DNA from: Streptomyces himastatinicus ATCC 53653
GTDB lineage: Bacteria; Actinomycetota; Actinomycetes; Streptomycetales; Streptomycetaceae
NCBI RefSeq assembly: GCF_000158915.1
Contig: NZ_GG657754.1
Location: forward strand, 4,673,779-4,737,778
DNA length: 64,000 bases
Reading direction: 5' to 3'
In this document: positions 37,511-45,607 of the stretch, piece after piece
How positions within the stretch are numbered: position 1 is the first letter of the stretch
How the letters are laid out: each line of letters starts with the position of its first letter
The notes under the pieces: generated by a model
Seen by the model: the letters and a program-made list of their open reading frames with translations, nothing else
Databases searched by the model: none
Told to the model about the DNA's origin: nothing
Position numbers and translations under genes: made by a program

Positions 37511-38035
37511 TCAATTCAGCGGTAGCCACATGGTGATGTCGTCACGGAAGTCGTCGTCCGCGACCTTGATCGCCCCCGGCACCCGGCCGACCTCCTTGTA
37601 GCCGCAGGACGCGTAGAACCGGTCCACCCCGGTGCCGCCCCGGCAGGTGAGCCGTATCCCCTGGACGCCGTCCATCCCGCGGGCGGCGTCCTCCACGGCG
37701 GCCATCAGCTCGCGGCCGTATCCCTTGCCCTGGTGGGAGGGGTGGACCATGACGCTGTAGAGCCAGCACCAGTGCCGCATCAGCCGGTGGGTGTTGAGGG
37801 TGAAGAAGGCGGTCGCGGCCGCCGCGCCGGTCTCGTCCCGGCCGACGAGCAGCCGGGTGCGCCCCTCGGCCATCGCGGTGAGGTGCTTGATCAGCTCGGG
37901 ACGTACGTCCTCCGTGGTCACCGGCGGTACGAAGCCGACGGCGCCGCCCGCGTTCGAGACGTCCACCCAGAGCGTGCGGATCGAGTCGAGCAGCCCAGGG
38001 GTGGTCTCGGGGTCGAGGTCGAACGTCAGCGGCAT
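37511..38035 (-). CDS. GNAT-family N-acetyltransferase
   Basis: 174-residue acetyltransferase. Motif A is visible as LYSVMVHPSHQGKGYGRELMAAVE (residues 92-115), followed by GVDRFYASCGYKEVGR. Substrate unknown. It lies 43 bp downstream of udgX in the same direction. Confidence 0.88.
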   Translation of the reverse strand: MPLTFDLDPETTPGLLDSIRTLWVDVSNAGGAVGFVPPVTTEDVRPELIKHLTAMAEGRTRLLVGRDETGAAAATAFFTLNTHRLMRHWCWLYSVMVHPSHQGKGYGRELMAAVEDAARGMDGVQGIRLTCRGGTGVDRFYASCGYKEVGRVPGAIKVADDDFRDDITMWLPLN

Positions 38036-38078
38036 GCGGACGACGATATCCGAGCAGTCGCCCGAAGACGTCCCGGCC

Positions 38079-38729
38079 TCAGCGCAGGGTCTCCGCGACG
38101 ACCCTCAGGTCCGACACCAGGCCCCGGTAGACCGCCTCGCGGTCGTCGGCCCGCAGCACGGCGGACGGGTGGATCGTGGCGAGCATCTCGTGGCCGTCCA
38201 GCGCGGGGCACGGCAGCAGCATCCCGCGCTGCTTCGTCACCCGGAACGACGGCCCCAGCAGCGCCTTCCCTGCGGTCGCGCCGAGCGCCACGATCACCTC
38301 GGGGTCGATCACGTGCACCTCGGCGGCCAGCCAGGGGCGGCAGGCGGTCATCTCGCGCAGGCTGGGCGGCTTGTGGATGCGCCGCTTGCCGCGCTCGGGG
38401 ACGACCGTGAACTTGAAGTGCTTGACGGCATTGGTGATGTACGTCTCGTCCGGGTCCACCCCGGCCTCGTCCAGCGCCCGGGTCAGCACCTTGCCCGCAG
38501 GCCCGACGAACGGCCTGCCCTGCCGGTCCTCCTGGTCGCCGGGCTGCTCGCCAACGAGGACGACACGGGCGTCCGGGGCGCCCGCGCCGAACACGGTCTG
38601 GCTGGCCTCACGGTGCAGCGGACAGCCGCGGCATCCGGCGGCCGCCTCCCGGAGCGCGTCCAGCCCGGCGCCGCCGGGCACGAAGGGCTCGGCGGTGTAG
38701 GCGTCCTCGGGTGCCGTACCGGGGCTCAT
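38079..38729 (-). CDS. udgX: UdgX-type uracil-DNA-binding glycosylase
   Basis: 216-residue iron-sulfur uracil-DNA glycosylase superfamily member. Motif A is GEQPGDQED (60-68). The insertion KRRIHKPP (115-122) is the loop that defines UdgX; its His (H119 here) is the residue that, in the mycobacterial enzyme, bonds covalently to the abasic sugar. Family-4-like Cys pair C33/C36, with C130 and a later CPALDG Cys as likely cluster ligands. HPSAVLR is motif B. Located 42 bp downstream of mqnE, with no obvious functional link. Confidence 0.9.
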   Translation of the reverse strand: MSPGTAPEDAYTAEPFVPGGAGLDALREAAAGCRGCPLHREASQTVFGAGAPDARVVLVGEQPGDQEDRQGRPFVGPAGKVLTRALDEAGVDPDETYITNAVKHFKFTVVPERGKRRIHKPPSLREMTACRPWLAAEVHVIDPEVIVALGATAGKALLGPSFRVTKQRGMLLPCPALDGHEMLATIHPSAVLRADDREAVYRGLVSDLRVVAETLR

Positions 38730-38771
38730 GCGCCCCGGGTACCCGCCGCGCCGCCCCTCAGACGGTGGGCC

Positions 38772-39953
38772 TCACACCCGCATCGGCTGCGGCGACTCGC
38801 GCCGGGCCGGGTCCGGGCCCTCGTACTCGCGGATGGTCTCGTACCGGGTGTTGCGCTCCACCGGGCGGAAGCCCGCGTCCCGGATCAGGTCGAGCAGATC
38901 GTCGCGGGTCAGCTTGTTCGGCGTGCCGTAGTTGTCCGCGTCGTGCGTGATCTTGTACTCGACGACCGAGCCGTCCATGTCGTCCGCGCCGTGGTTGAGG
39001 GCGAGCTGCGCGGTCTGCACCCCGTGCATCACCCAGAAGACCTTGACGTGCGGGACGTTGTCGAACAGCAGCCGGGAGACCGCGAAGGTCTTCAGCGCCT
39101 CCGCACCGGTCGCCATGGAGGTGCGCGCCTGGAGCCGGTTGCGGATCTTGCCGTCCTGCATGTCCACGAAGTCGTGCTGGTAGCGCAGCGGGATGAAGAC
39201 CTGGAAACCGCCGGTCTCGTCCTGGAGCTCACGCAGCCGCAGCACGTGGTCCACCCGGTGCCGGGGCTCCTCGATGTGCCCGTACAGCATGGTGCACGGG
39301 GTCTTGAGGCCCTTCTCGTGCGCCAGCCGGTGGATGCGCGACCAGTCCTCCCAGTGGGTGTCGTGGTCGACGATGTGCTGCCGGACCTCCCAGTCGAAGA
39401 TCTCCGCGCCGCCGCCGGTCAGCGACTCCAGACCGGCGTCGATCAGCTCGTCCAGGATCTCGGACGCGGACATTCCGGAGATCTTCTCGAAGTGGTGGAT
39501 CTCGGTGGCGGTGAACGCCTTCAGCGACACCTCGGCGGGCAGCGCCTCCTTGAGCGCCTTCAGCGACCGCGGGTAGTAGCGCCAGGGCAGGGTGGGGTGC
39601 AGCCCGTTGACGATGTGCAGCTCGGTGAGCTTGTCGTTCTCCATCGCCTTGGCGAGGCGAACGGCCTCCTCGATGCGCATCGTGTACGCGTCCTTCTCCC
39701 CCGGCTTGCGCTGGAAGGAGCAGTAGGCGCAGGACGCGGTGCACACGTTCGTCATGTTGAGATGACGGTTGACGTTGAAGTGGACGACGTCGCCGTTCTT
39801 GCGGGTGCGCACCTCATGAGCGAGTCCGCCCAGCCAGGCCAGGTCGTCGGACTCGTACAGGGCGAGACCGTCCTCACGGGTGAGCCGCTCGCCCGCGAGC
39901 ACCTTCTGCTCCAACTCCCGCTTGAAACCCACATCGTGTGTCGCTGCGCTCAT
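38772..39953 (-). CDS. mqnE: Aminodeoxyfutalosine synthase (radical SAM)
   Basis: 393-residue radical-SAM enzyme joining the MqnA product to SAM to give 6-amino-6-deoxyfutalosine. The 4Fe-4S motif CTASCAYC gives C71, C75 and C78. HIVNGLHPTLPWRYYP, SLTGGGAEIFDWEVRQ and FIPLRYQHDF match MqnE rather than MqnC. The ATG at 39953 has GGGAGG about 8 bases upstream. Just downstream of an AsnC-type regulator gene in the same direction. Confidence 0.96.
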   Translation of the reverse strand: MSAATHDVGFKRELEQKVLAGERLTREDGLALYESDDLAWLGGLAHEVRTRKNGDVVHFNVNRHLNMTNVCTASCAYCSFQRKPGEKDAYTMRIEEAVRLAKAMENDKLTELHIVNGLHPTLPWRYYPRSLKALKEALPAEVSLKAFTATEIHHFEKISGMSASEILDELIDAGLESLTGGGAEIFDWEVRQHIVDHDTHWEDWSRIHRLAHEKGLKTPCTMLYGHIEEPRHRVDHVLRLRELQDETGGFQVFIPLRYQHDFVDMQDGKIRNRLQARTSMATGAEALKTFAVSRLLFDNVPHVKVFWVMHGVQTAQLALNHGADDMDGSVVEYKITHDADNYGTPNKLTRDDLLDLIRDAGFRPVERNTRYETIREYEGPDPARRESPQPMRV

Positions 39954-40016
39954 GCGACGGCCGCCTCCCATGCGTCTGGCCCTACGTCGTCGTGCCGGTG
40001 TCGGCCTTCGCCGAGA

Positions 40017-40478
40017 CTACGCCTCGGCGTCCTCGGGAAGTTCTCCGACCCGGTTCTCCCACTTCGTGGAGAGCACGATCGTGGAACGCGTCCGGGCGAC
40101 GCCCTTGGTCAGGGACAGTCTGCGGACGGTGCGCTCCAGACCGTCCACGTTCGAGGCGCGCACCTTGAGCATGTACGAGTCGTCGCCCGCGATGAACCAG
40201 CAGTCCTCGATCTCGGCGAGGTCGCGCAGCCGCTGCGCCACGTCCTCGTGGTCGGCGGCGTCGGAGAGCTGGAGGCCGATGAGGGCGGTGACTCCGAGGC
40301 CGAGGGAGGCCGCGTCCACGGTCGCGCGATAGCCGGTGATCACCCCGGCCGCCTCCAGGCGGTTGATCCGGTCCGTGACGCTGGGGCCGGAGAGGCCGAC
40401 GAGCCTGCCCAGCTCCGCGTACGAGGCCCTGCCGTTCTCCCGCAGGGCCTGGATGAGCTGCCTGTCCACCGCGTCCAT
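40017..40478 (-). CDS. Lrp/AsnC-family transcriptional regulator
   Basis: 153-residue regulator from the ATG at 40478 (GGAAGG about 10 bases upstream; an ATG six codons earlier is possible). An N-terminal winged helix-turn-helix (DRQLIQALRENGRASYAELG, then LSGPSVTDRINRLEAAGVI) is followed by the RAM effector domain (VTALIGLQLSDAADHEDVA, then CWFIAGDDSYMLKV). Members sense amino acids and usually repress their own gene. The 63-bp gap to mqnE suggests co-transcription, so it may tie menaquinone supply to amino-acid state (inference). Confidence 0.93.
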   Translation of the reverse strand: MDAVDRQLIQALRENGRASYAELGRLVGLSGPSVTDRINRLEAAGVITGYRATVDAASLGLGVTALIGLQLSDAADHEDVAQRLRDLAEIEDCWFIAGDDSYMLKVRASNVDGLERTVRRLSLTKGVARTRSTIVLSTKWENRVGELPEDAEA

Positions 40479-40517
40479 ATGCCGTGCGCCTTCCATTATT
40501 CAGGGTTAGAGCGTCAT

Positions 40518-40529
40518 TACATGTAGAAT
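40518..40529 (+). promoter_or_regulatory. Divergent control region: palindrome and -10 box
   Basis: An 8-bp palindrome TACATGTA (40518-40525) overlaps TAGAAT (40524-40529), a good -10 for the rightward small ORF, with CAGGGT 17 bp upstream as a weak -35. The palindrome sits between the AsnC gene and the small ORF and is a plausible regulator site. Confidence 0.4.
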
Positions 40530-40591
40530 CTAAGGCATCAGGACCACAAGTCCTGTAAATCCTCTAGGCATTCGGCCTGTTACCTCAGGAG

Positions 40592-40771
40592 ATGACAGTC
40601 ACCGTGTACACGATCGAAGGTCTTGAAGCCCGCATGCTGGAGCTGCGGGAACTGGCCGGCCGCTCGCGTGCCGTGGTCCGCACCCCCGACCGTCCCGTGT
40701 CCCGCACGGCCCGCCGCGCGGCCGTCGTCGCGGCCCGTGCCGCCCGCGCCAGGAAGCGCTGGACGCGCTAG
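40592..40771 (+). CDS. Short basic protein, 59 residues
   Basis: Encodes MTVTVYTIEGLEARMLELRE followed by an Arg/Ala-rich tail with 14 Arg in the last 36 residues and a C-terminal KRWTR. Third-position G/C bias is as strong as in real genes nearby. AGGAG directly touches the ATG, which is too close, so the GTG at 40604 (VYTIEGLEARM) may be the true start. The basic tail suggests nucleic-acid or ribosome binding, but nothing proves it. Divergent from the AsnC gene and convergent with ubiX. Confidence 0.6.
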   Translation: MTVTVYTIEGLEARMLELRELAGRSRAVVRTPDRPVSRTARRAAVVAARAARARKRWTR

Positions 40772-40794
40772 ACACCCCGGCCCCGGGACATCCG

Positions 40795-41508
40795 CTAGCC
40801 GGTCTCCGGTCCCCGGTCTCCACCGAGCTCCCCCTCCCACCGGCGGTACAGCTTGTGCGGCACCCCCGCCGCGTCCAGCACCCGCCCCGCGACGAAGTCC
40901 ACCAGATCCTGGATGTGCGTCGCCCCCGCGTAGAACGCCGGCGAGGCAGGCAGCACCACGGCGCCCGCCTCGTCCAGCGTCACCAGGTGCCGCAGGGTCT
41001 GGCCGTTCAGCGGGGTCTCCCGGACCGCCACCACGAGCGGGCGCCGCTCCTTCAGCGTCACGCTCGCGGCCCGCTGGAGCAGATCCTTCGAAAGCCCCAG
41101 CGCGACCCCGGCCACACACGCGGTGCTCGCGGGGACGATCAGCATCCCCTTGACCTCGTAGCTGCCCGAGGACGGCCCGGCGGCCAGGTCCCCGGCCGCC
41201 CAGTGGGTCACGTCCGCCGAGTCCACCGGCACGTCGAAGGCGTCGGGCGTGCCGTCCGCGCCGCGCGCCAGCCAGCGGCGCAGATCCTCCCGCCAGTGCG
41301 CGTCCCGGAATCCGATCCCCGTCTCGTCCAGCAGCGTCAGCCGCGAGGCGCGGCTGATCACCAGATCGACCGCCTCCCCCGCGTGCAGCAGCGCGCGTAG
41401 CACCGACGCGGCGTACGGCGTCCCGGACGCGCCGGACACGCCGACCACCCAGGGCCGGCGTCTGCTCACTTCTTCGTGCGGCCTGTTCGGCCCGTGCGGC
41501 GGCTCCAC
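40795..41508 (-). CDS. ubiX: Flavin prenyltransferase (UbiX family)
   Basis: Makes prenylated FMN, the cofactor of UbiD-type decarboxylases. VVGVSGASGTPYAASVLRAL (residues 21-40) is the FMN/phosphate loop. VIVPASTACVAGVALGLSKDLLQRAA and KERRPLVVAVRETPLN are diagnostic. 237 residues from the GTG at 41508; a GTG at 41469 gives a more usual N terminus and is equally likely, and neither has a good ribosome site. Follows mqnP by 23 bp and serves the UbiD-type decarboxylase two genes upstream. Confidence 0.95.
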   Translation of the reverse strand: MEPPHGPNRPHEEVSRRRPWVVGVSGASGTPYAASVLRALLHAGEAVDLVISRASRLTLLDETGIGFRDAHWREDLRRWLARGADGTPDAFDVPVDSADVTHWAAGDLAAGPSSGSYEVKGMLIVPASTACVAGVALGLSKDLLQRAASVTLKERRPLVVAVRETPLNGQTLRHLVTLDEAGAVVLPASPAFYAGATHIQDLVDFVAGRVLDAAGVPHKLYRRWEGELGGDRGPETG

Positions 41509-41531
41509 ACACCGAGCCTATCCGGCGGCTC

Positions 41532-42437
41532 TCACGGGCCGAGGCCCCGCACCACCAGGTCGAGCAGAGCGCAGCAGAACAGGGCGATTCCGATGAAGCC
41601 GTTCACCGTGAAGAAGGCCCGGTTCAGGCGGGAGAGGTCGTCGGGGCGCACGATCGTGTGCTCGTACGCGAACGCCGCCGCCACGATCACCAGCCCCAGC
41701 CAGAAGAAGGCCCCGGCGCCGGTCGCCAGCGCGTACCAGACCAGCAGCAGTGTGGTGATCACATGGCAGACGCGCGCCCCGTGGAGCGCCCCCGCGATGC
41801 CGAAGCGCGCCGGTACCGACCGCACCCCGTGCGCCCGGTCGGCGGCCACGTCCTGGCAGGCGTAGATCAGGTCGAACCCGCCGATCCAGATGCCGATCGC
41901 GAGGCCGAGGATCACCGCGTCCCACGACCACTCCCCGGTGACGCCGATCCAGGCGCCGATCGGGCCCATGGCCTGGGCGAGGCCCAGGATGGCGTGCGGG
42001 AAGTCGGTGAACCGCTTGCCGTACGGATAGACCACCATCGGCACGACCGCGACCGGCGCCAGCGCCAGGCAGAGCGGATTGAGCAGCGCGGCGGCACCGA
42101 GGAAGACGACCAGCGCGACCAGCGCCCCGGTCCAGGCGGTGCGCACCGAGACCGCGCCGGTGACCAGCTCGCGGGAGGCGGTCCGGGGGTTCCGTGCGTC
42201 GATCTCGCGGTCGATGATCCGGTTGGCGGCCATCGCGAAGGTACGCAGGCCCACCATCGCGACCGTGATCAGCAGCAGCTCGATCCAGTGGACGCGCTCG
42301 TCCCACAGCAGCATCGCGGTCAGCGCGGCGGTGTACGCGAAGGGCAGCGCGAAGACCGAGTGCTCGATCATCACCAGGCGAAGGAAGGCCTTGGTGCGGC
42401 CGGGCTGCGGTACGGCGGCGGCAGCGGCGGAACTCAC
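41532..42437 (-). CDS. mqnP: Menaquinone prenyltransferase (UbiA superfamily)
   Basis: 301-residue membrane enzyme that attaches the polyprenyl chain to the naphthoate of the futalosine route. The two Asp-rich motifs are NRIIDREIDARN (residues 84-95 region) and DLIYACQDVAADRAHG. Eight to nine membrane helices are expected. MIEHSVFALPFAYTAAL is typical of this subfamily. The GTG start overlaps a 23-codon reading frame by 4 bases (see 42434-42505). Family assignment is firm; the MqnP role rests on the neighbours. Confidence 0.94.
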   Translation of the reverse strand: MSSAAAAAVPQPGRTKAFLRLVMIEHSVFALPFAYTAALTAMLLWDERVHWIELLLITVAMVGLRTFAMAANRIIDREIDARNPRTASRELVTGAVSVRTAWTGALVALVVFLGAAALLNPLCLALAPVAVVPMVVYPYGKRFTDFPHAILGLAQAMGPIGAWIGVTGEWSWDAVILGLAIGIWIGGFDLIYACQDVAADRAHGVRSVPARFGIAGALHGARVCHVITTLLLVWYALATGAGAFFWLGLVIVAAAFAYEHTIVRPDDLSRLNRAFFTVNGFIGIALFCCALLDLVVRGLGP

Positions 42438-42505
42438 AGCCCGTACTCCGGTTCACCCCCGCGGTGGCGGGGAGAGCCCGCCACCGCGCTGCCTTCTTCC
42501 ATCAT
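42434..42505 (-). CDS. Possible 23-residue micro-ORF between the decarboxylase and mqnP
   Basis: An ATG pair, preceded by GAGG, opens a frame whose 23-residue product ends GEPEYGL. Its TGA overlaps the mqnP GTG as GTGA. Its last four residues (EYGL) repeat the last four of the upstream decarboxylase. It probably arose when the original GTGA junction was duplicated, and may carry ribosomes over the hairpin to mqnP. Not necessarily a functional peptide. Confidence 0.4.
   Translation of the reverse strand: MMEEGSAVAGSPRHRGGEPEYGL
42460..42488. terminator. 12-bp perfect hairpin between decarboxylase gene and mqnP
   Basis: CGCGGTGGCGGG and its exact complement around a GAGAG loop. It may attenuate or process the mRNA rather than terminate it, since mqnP follows at once and no T-tract is present. 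Confidence 0.55.
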
Positions 42506-42516
42506 TACCTCGGACC

Positions 42517-43968
42517 TCACAGCCCGTACTCCTTCCAGCGTCGGGTCACCCGATCGGCTACCTCCGGATCGGACTCGACCATGTGCGGCCAGCCGCCGTC
42601 GCGGGTGTAGCCCTCCTCGGGCCACTTGGCGGTGGCGTCGATGCCCGCCTTGCCGCCCCAGAACTGCTGGTACGAGGCGTGGTCCAGATGGTCGACGGGG
42701 CCCTCGACCACGCTCAGATCGCGGGCGTAGTCGGTGTTCCCCAGCGCGCGCCAGGACACCTCGTGCAGATCGTGTACGTCACAGTCGGCGTCGACCACGA
42801 CGATCAGCTTGGTCAGCGACATCATGTGGGCACCCCAGATGGCGTGCATGACCTTCTGCGCGTGCTTGGGGTACTTCTTGTCGATCGAGACGATCGCACA
42901 GTTGTGGAAGCCGCCCGACTCGGGGAGGTGGTAGTCCACGATGTCCGGGATGATGATCTTGAGGAGCGGGAGGAAGAACCGCTCTGTGGCCCGCCCCAGC
43001 GGCCCGTCCTCGGTCGGCGGACGGCCCACCACGATCGACTGGAGCAGCGGACGGGACCGCATCGTCACACAGTCGATGGTCAGCGCCGGGAACGGCTCCT
43101 GCGGTGTGTAGAAGCCGGTGTGGTCGCCGAACGGGCCCTCCGGCAGCATCTCCCCGGGCTCCAGCCAGCCCTCGATGACGACCTCGGCGGCGGCCGGGAC
43201 CTGGAGCGGCACCGTCTTGCAGTCGACCATCTCGATCCGCCGGCCCTGCACGAACCCCGCGAACAGGTACTCGTCGATGTCACCGGGGAGCGGCGCGGTC
43301 GACGCGTACGTCACGGCGGGCGGCGCGCCGAAGGCGATCGCGACCGGCAGCTTCTCCCCGCGCCGGGCCGCGACTTGGTAGTGGTTGCGGCTGTCCTTGT
43401 GGATCTGCCAGTGCATCCCGATGGTGCGGCGGTCATGGCGCTGGAGGCGGTAGAGGCCGAGGTTGCGCACCCCGGTCTCCGGATGCTTGGTGTGGGTGAG
43501 GCCGAGGTTGAAGAACGAGCCGCCGTCCTCGGGCCAGGTGAACAGCGCCGGGAGCGCGTCGAGATCGACGTCGTCGCCGGTCAGCACCACCTCCTGGACG
43601 GGTGCTTCCTTCACCTTCCTCGGCGGTACGTGCGCCATGGAGCCGAGCTTGCCGAACGCCTCGCGCAGCCCGACGAAGCCCTGGGGCAGCTCGGGCTTGA
43701 TCAGGCCGCCGATCTTCTCGCTGATCTCGTCGTACGAGCGCAGGCCCAGGGCCTTGAGGAGCCGGCGGTCCGTGCCGAACACGTTCATGGCCAGCGGCAT
43801 CGCCGCGCCCTTGACGTTCTCGAAGAGCAGCGCGGGACCGCCCGCCTTGTTGACGCGGTCCACGATCTCGCCGATCTCCAGATACGGATCGACTTCGGCC
43901 TTGACGCGCTTGAGGTCGCCTTCCCTGTCGAGCGCCCGCAGAAAGGAACGAAGATCGTCATAAGCCAT
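42517..43968 (-). CDS. Menaquinone biosynthesis decarboxylase (UbiD family)
   Basis: 483-residue prenyl-FMN-dependent decarboxylase expected to remove the carboxyl group of the prenylated naphthoate. EGPFGDHTGFYT, ERFFLPLLKIIIPDIVDYHLPESGGFHNC and VVVDADCDVHDLHEVSWRAL are UbiD-family signatures; the Glu/Arg/Asp catalytic residues are expected within them. The ATG at 43968 (MAYDDLRSFLRAL) gives the usual N terminus; the upstream extension is not conserved-looking. The UbiX partner and mqnP lie directly downstream, in order decarboxylase, mqnP, ubiX. Confidence 0.94.
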   Translation of the reverse strand: MAYDDLRSFLRALDREGDLKRVKAEVDPYLEIGEIVDRVNKAGGPALLFENVKGAAMPLAMNVFGTDRRLLKALGLRSYDEISEKIGGLIKPELPQGFVGLREAFGKLGSMAHVPPRKVKEAPVQEVVLTGDDVDLDALPALFTWPEDGGSFFNLGLTHTKHPETGVRNLGLYRLQRHDRRTIGMHWQIHKDSRNHYQVAARRGEKLPVAIAFGAPPAVTYASTAPLPGDIDEYLFAGFVQGRRIEMVDCKTVPLQVPAAAEVVIEGWLEPGEMLPEGPFGDHTGFYTPQEPFPALTIDCVTMRSRPLLQSIVVGRPPTEDGPLGRATERFFLPLLKIIIPDIVDYHLPESGGFHNCAIVSIDKKYPKHAQKVMHAIWGAHMMSLTKLIVVVDADCDVHDLHEVSWRALGNTDYARDLSVVEGPVDHLDHASYQQFWGGKAGIDATAKWPEEGYTRDGGWPHMVESDPEVADRVTRRWKEYGL

Positions 43969-44058
43969 GCGTCCCAGTATCCGGTACGCACTACCCTGGT
44001 CCCGTAACTGGGGCCCGCCAGGCCGGTCCCCGAACACCACACGCAGGGGGATCGCCTC

Positions 44059-44475
44059 ATGCTCCGGGTGCTGATGATCCTGGTGCCGCTGGCACTCAGC
44101 ATCTACGCGTTCATCGACTGCATCACCACCGAAGAGCAGGACGTCCGCTATATCCCCAAGCCGCTGTGGGCGATCCTCGTCCTGCTGTTCCCGGTGGTGG
44201 GATCGATCTCCTGGCTGCTGGTGGGCCGCAAGCGGGCCACGGCGGCCGAGACCCGGCGCTCATGGGTCGCCCCGGACGACAACCCGGAGTTCCTGAAGTC
44301 CCTGGGCGAGCGGCGCGACGGGCCGGAGCGGCCGGAGGACGACGTCGAGCAGCCGCCGAAGGAGCGCGACGAGGAGCTGCTGAAGGACTGGGAGGCGGAT
44401 CTGCGCCGCCGCGAGGAGGAGCTGCGCCGCAAGGGCGGCGACGGCCCGGAGGACAACACGCCGCCCGCGTCCTGA
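44059..44475 (+). CDS. PLDc_N-domain membrane protein
   Basis: 138 residues. The N-terminal 60 residues match the phospholipase-D N-terminal-like domain: two membrane helices (about 2-18 and 37-57) flanking a [18 protein letters not shown] segment. No catalytic HKD motif is present, so it is not a phospholipase. The C-terminal half is a charged, Glu/Arg-rich coiled coil. Function unknown. Convergent with ccsB. Confidence 0.85.
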   Translation: MLRVLMILVPLALSIYAFIDCITTEEQDVRYIPKPLWAILVLLFPVVGSISWLLVGRKRATAAETRRSWVAPDDNPEFLKSLGERRDGPERPEDDVEQPPKERDEELLKDWEADLRRREEELRRKGGDGPEDNTPPAS

Positions 44476-44489
44476 CGGGGCGCGGGCGG
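44461..44489. terminator. Hairpin between PLDc_N gene and ccsB
   Basis: CCGCCCGCG and its exact complement, with an 11-base loop, overlap the PLDc_N stop and lie 24 bp from the ccsB stop. Likely shared by the convergent genes. Confidence 0.6.
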
Positions 44490-44512
44490 CGTGAGCGGCG
44501 TGGTGTACCGGG

Positions 44513-45607
44513 TCAGACTCCGGCGTAGGAGTGCTTGCCGGTGATGAAGATGTTCACGCCGTAGTAGTTGAACAGGTAGCAGGCGAAGGCGATCAGCGCG
44601 AGGTACGCGGCCTTGCGGCCCTTCCAGCCCGCGGTGGCCCGGGCGTGCAGGTAGCAGGCGTAGGCGACCCAGGTGATGAACGACCAGACCTCCTTGGGGT
44701 CCCAGCCCCAGTAGCGGCCCCAGGCCGCCTCGGCCCAGATCGCGCCCGCGATGATCGTGAAGGTCCACAGCGGGAAGACCGTGGCGTTGATGCGGTACGC
44801 GAACTTGTCCAGCGACGCCGCCGACGGCACCCGCGCCAGCACGGACTTGACGGCCTGGCGGTACTGCTTGCCCTCCGGGTTCTCCAGCTGCGCCTCGTAG
44901 CGGTCGCGGAAGAGGTAGAGCAGCGTGGAGACGGCCCCCATGTACAGCGAGGCGCCGGAGATGATCGCGCAGCTGACGTGGATCCACAGCCAGTACGAGT
45001 GCAGGGCCGGAACCAATTGGTCGCTGTCGGTGTACAAGACAGAGACAGCGAGTCCGAGGTCGAGGAGGACCGTGGTGACCAGGGGCAGACCGATCCAGCG
45101 GACGTTCTTCTTCAGCGCGAGCAGCACGAGGTACGTGGCGACCGCGACCATGCCGAACGTCGTGGAGAACTCGTACATGTTGCCCCAGGGCGCGCGCTCC
45201 ACGGACAGCGCGCGGGTGAGGACACCACCGGCATGAGTGAGGAACGCCAGCACGGTGAGGCCCACCGCGATCCGGCCGTAGACGTCGCCCTGCTCGGTGC
45301 CGCCCGCCGCGCCCGGCCCGTCCGGGACGTCGCGGCTGCCCGGTGCGGACCGGGTGATGACCTTCGGGCGCTCCAGCACGGCGGTGCCGCCGCCCTTTTC
45401 GGCCGTCCGCACCGTCACCGAGGCCCGGTTGGCGGCCGCGGTCTCGGGGGTGATCGCGGCGGCGGTGCGGCCGACGGCGCTGCGGCTGCCGAAGACCCAC
45501 TCGGCGATATGGGCGAGGAAGGCGAGGGTGTAGACCGCCATCGCCGTGTAGATCAGCACATTGCTGTAGTGGGCGAGATTCTCGTTGACTGCGGCCGCGA
45601 GGTTCAC
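44513..45607 (-). CDS. ccsB: Cytochrome c biogenesis protein CcsB (CcsA/ResC type)
   Basis: 364-residue membrane haem-handling protein of system II. The WWD-type haem motif reads WGRYWGWDPKEVWSFITW (residues 305-322). NMYEFSTTFGMVAVATY and LHSYWLWIHVSCAIISGASLY supply the flanking conserved His residues. Residues 45-105 are a poorly conserved linker after the first helix. With ResB it forms the haem transfer and ligation complex. Start ATG overlaps the resB stop by 4 bases. Confidence 0.95.
   Translation of the reverse strand: MNLAAAVNENLAHYSNVLIYTAMAVYTLAFLAHIAEWVFGSRSAVGRTAAAITPETAAANRASVTVRTAEKGGGTAVLERPKVITRSAPGSRDVPDGPGAAGGTEQGDVYGRIAVGLTVLAFLTHAGGVLTRALSVERAPWGNMYEFSTTFGMVAVATYLVLLALKKNVRWIGLPLVTTVLLDLGLAVSVLYTDSDQLVPALHSYWLWIHVSCAIISGASLYMGAVSTLLYLFRDRYEAQLENPEGKQYRQAVKSVLARVPSAASLDKFAYRINATVFPLWTFTIIAGAIWAEAAWGRYWGWDPKEVWSFITWVAYACYLHARATAGWKGRKAAYLALIAFACYLFNYYGVNIFITGKHSYAGV

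Larger units (their letters stand above)
42433..42532. repeat. 17-bp direct repeat flanking an 83-bp insert
   Basis: CTCACAGCCCGTACTCC occurs at 42433-42449 (over the mqnP start) and at 42516-42532 (over the decarboxylase stop). The unit between them carries a perfect 12-bp hairpin. Confidence 0.9.
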
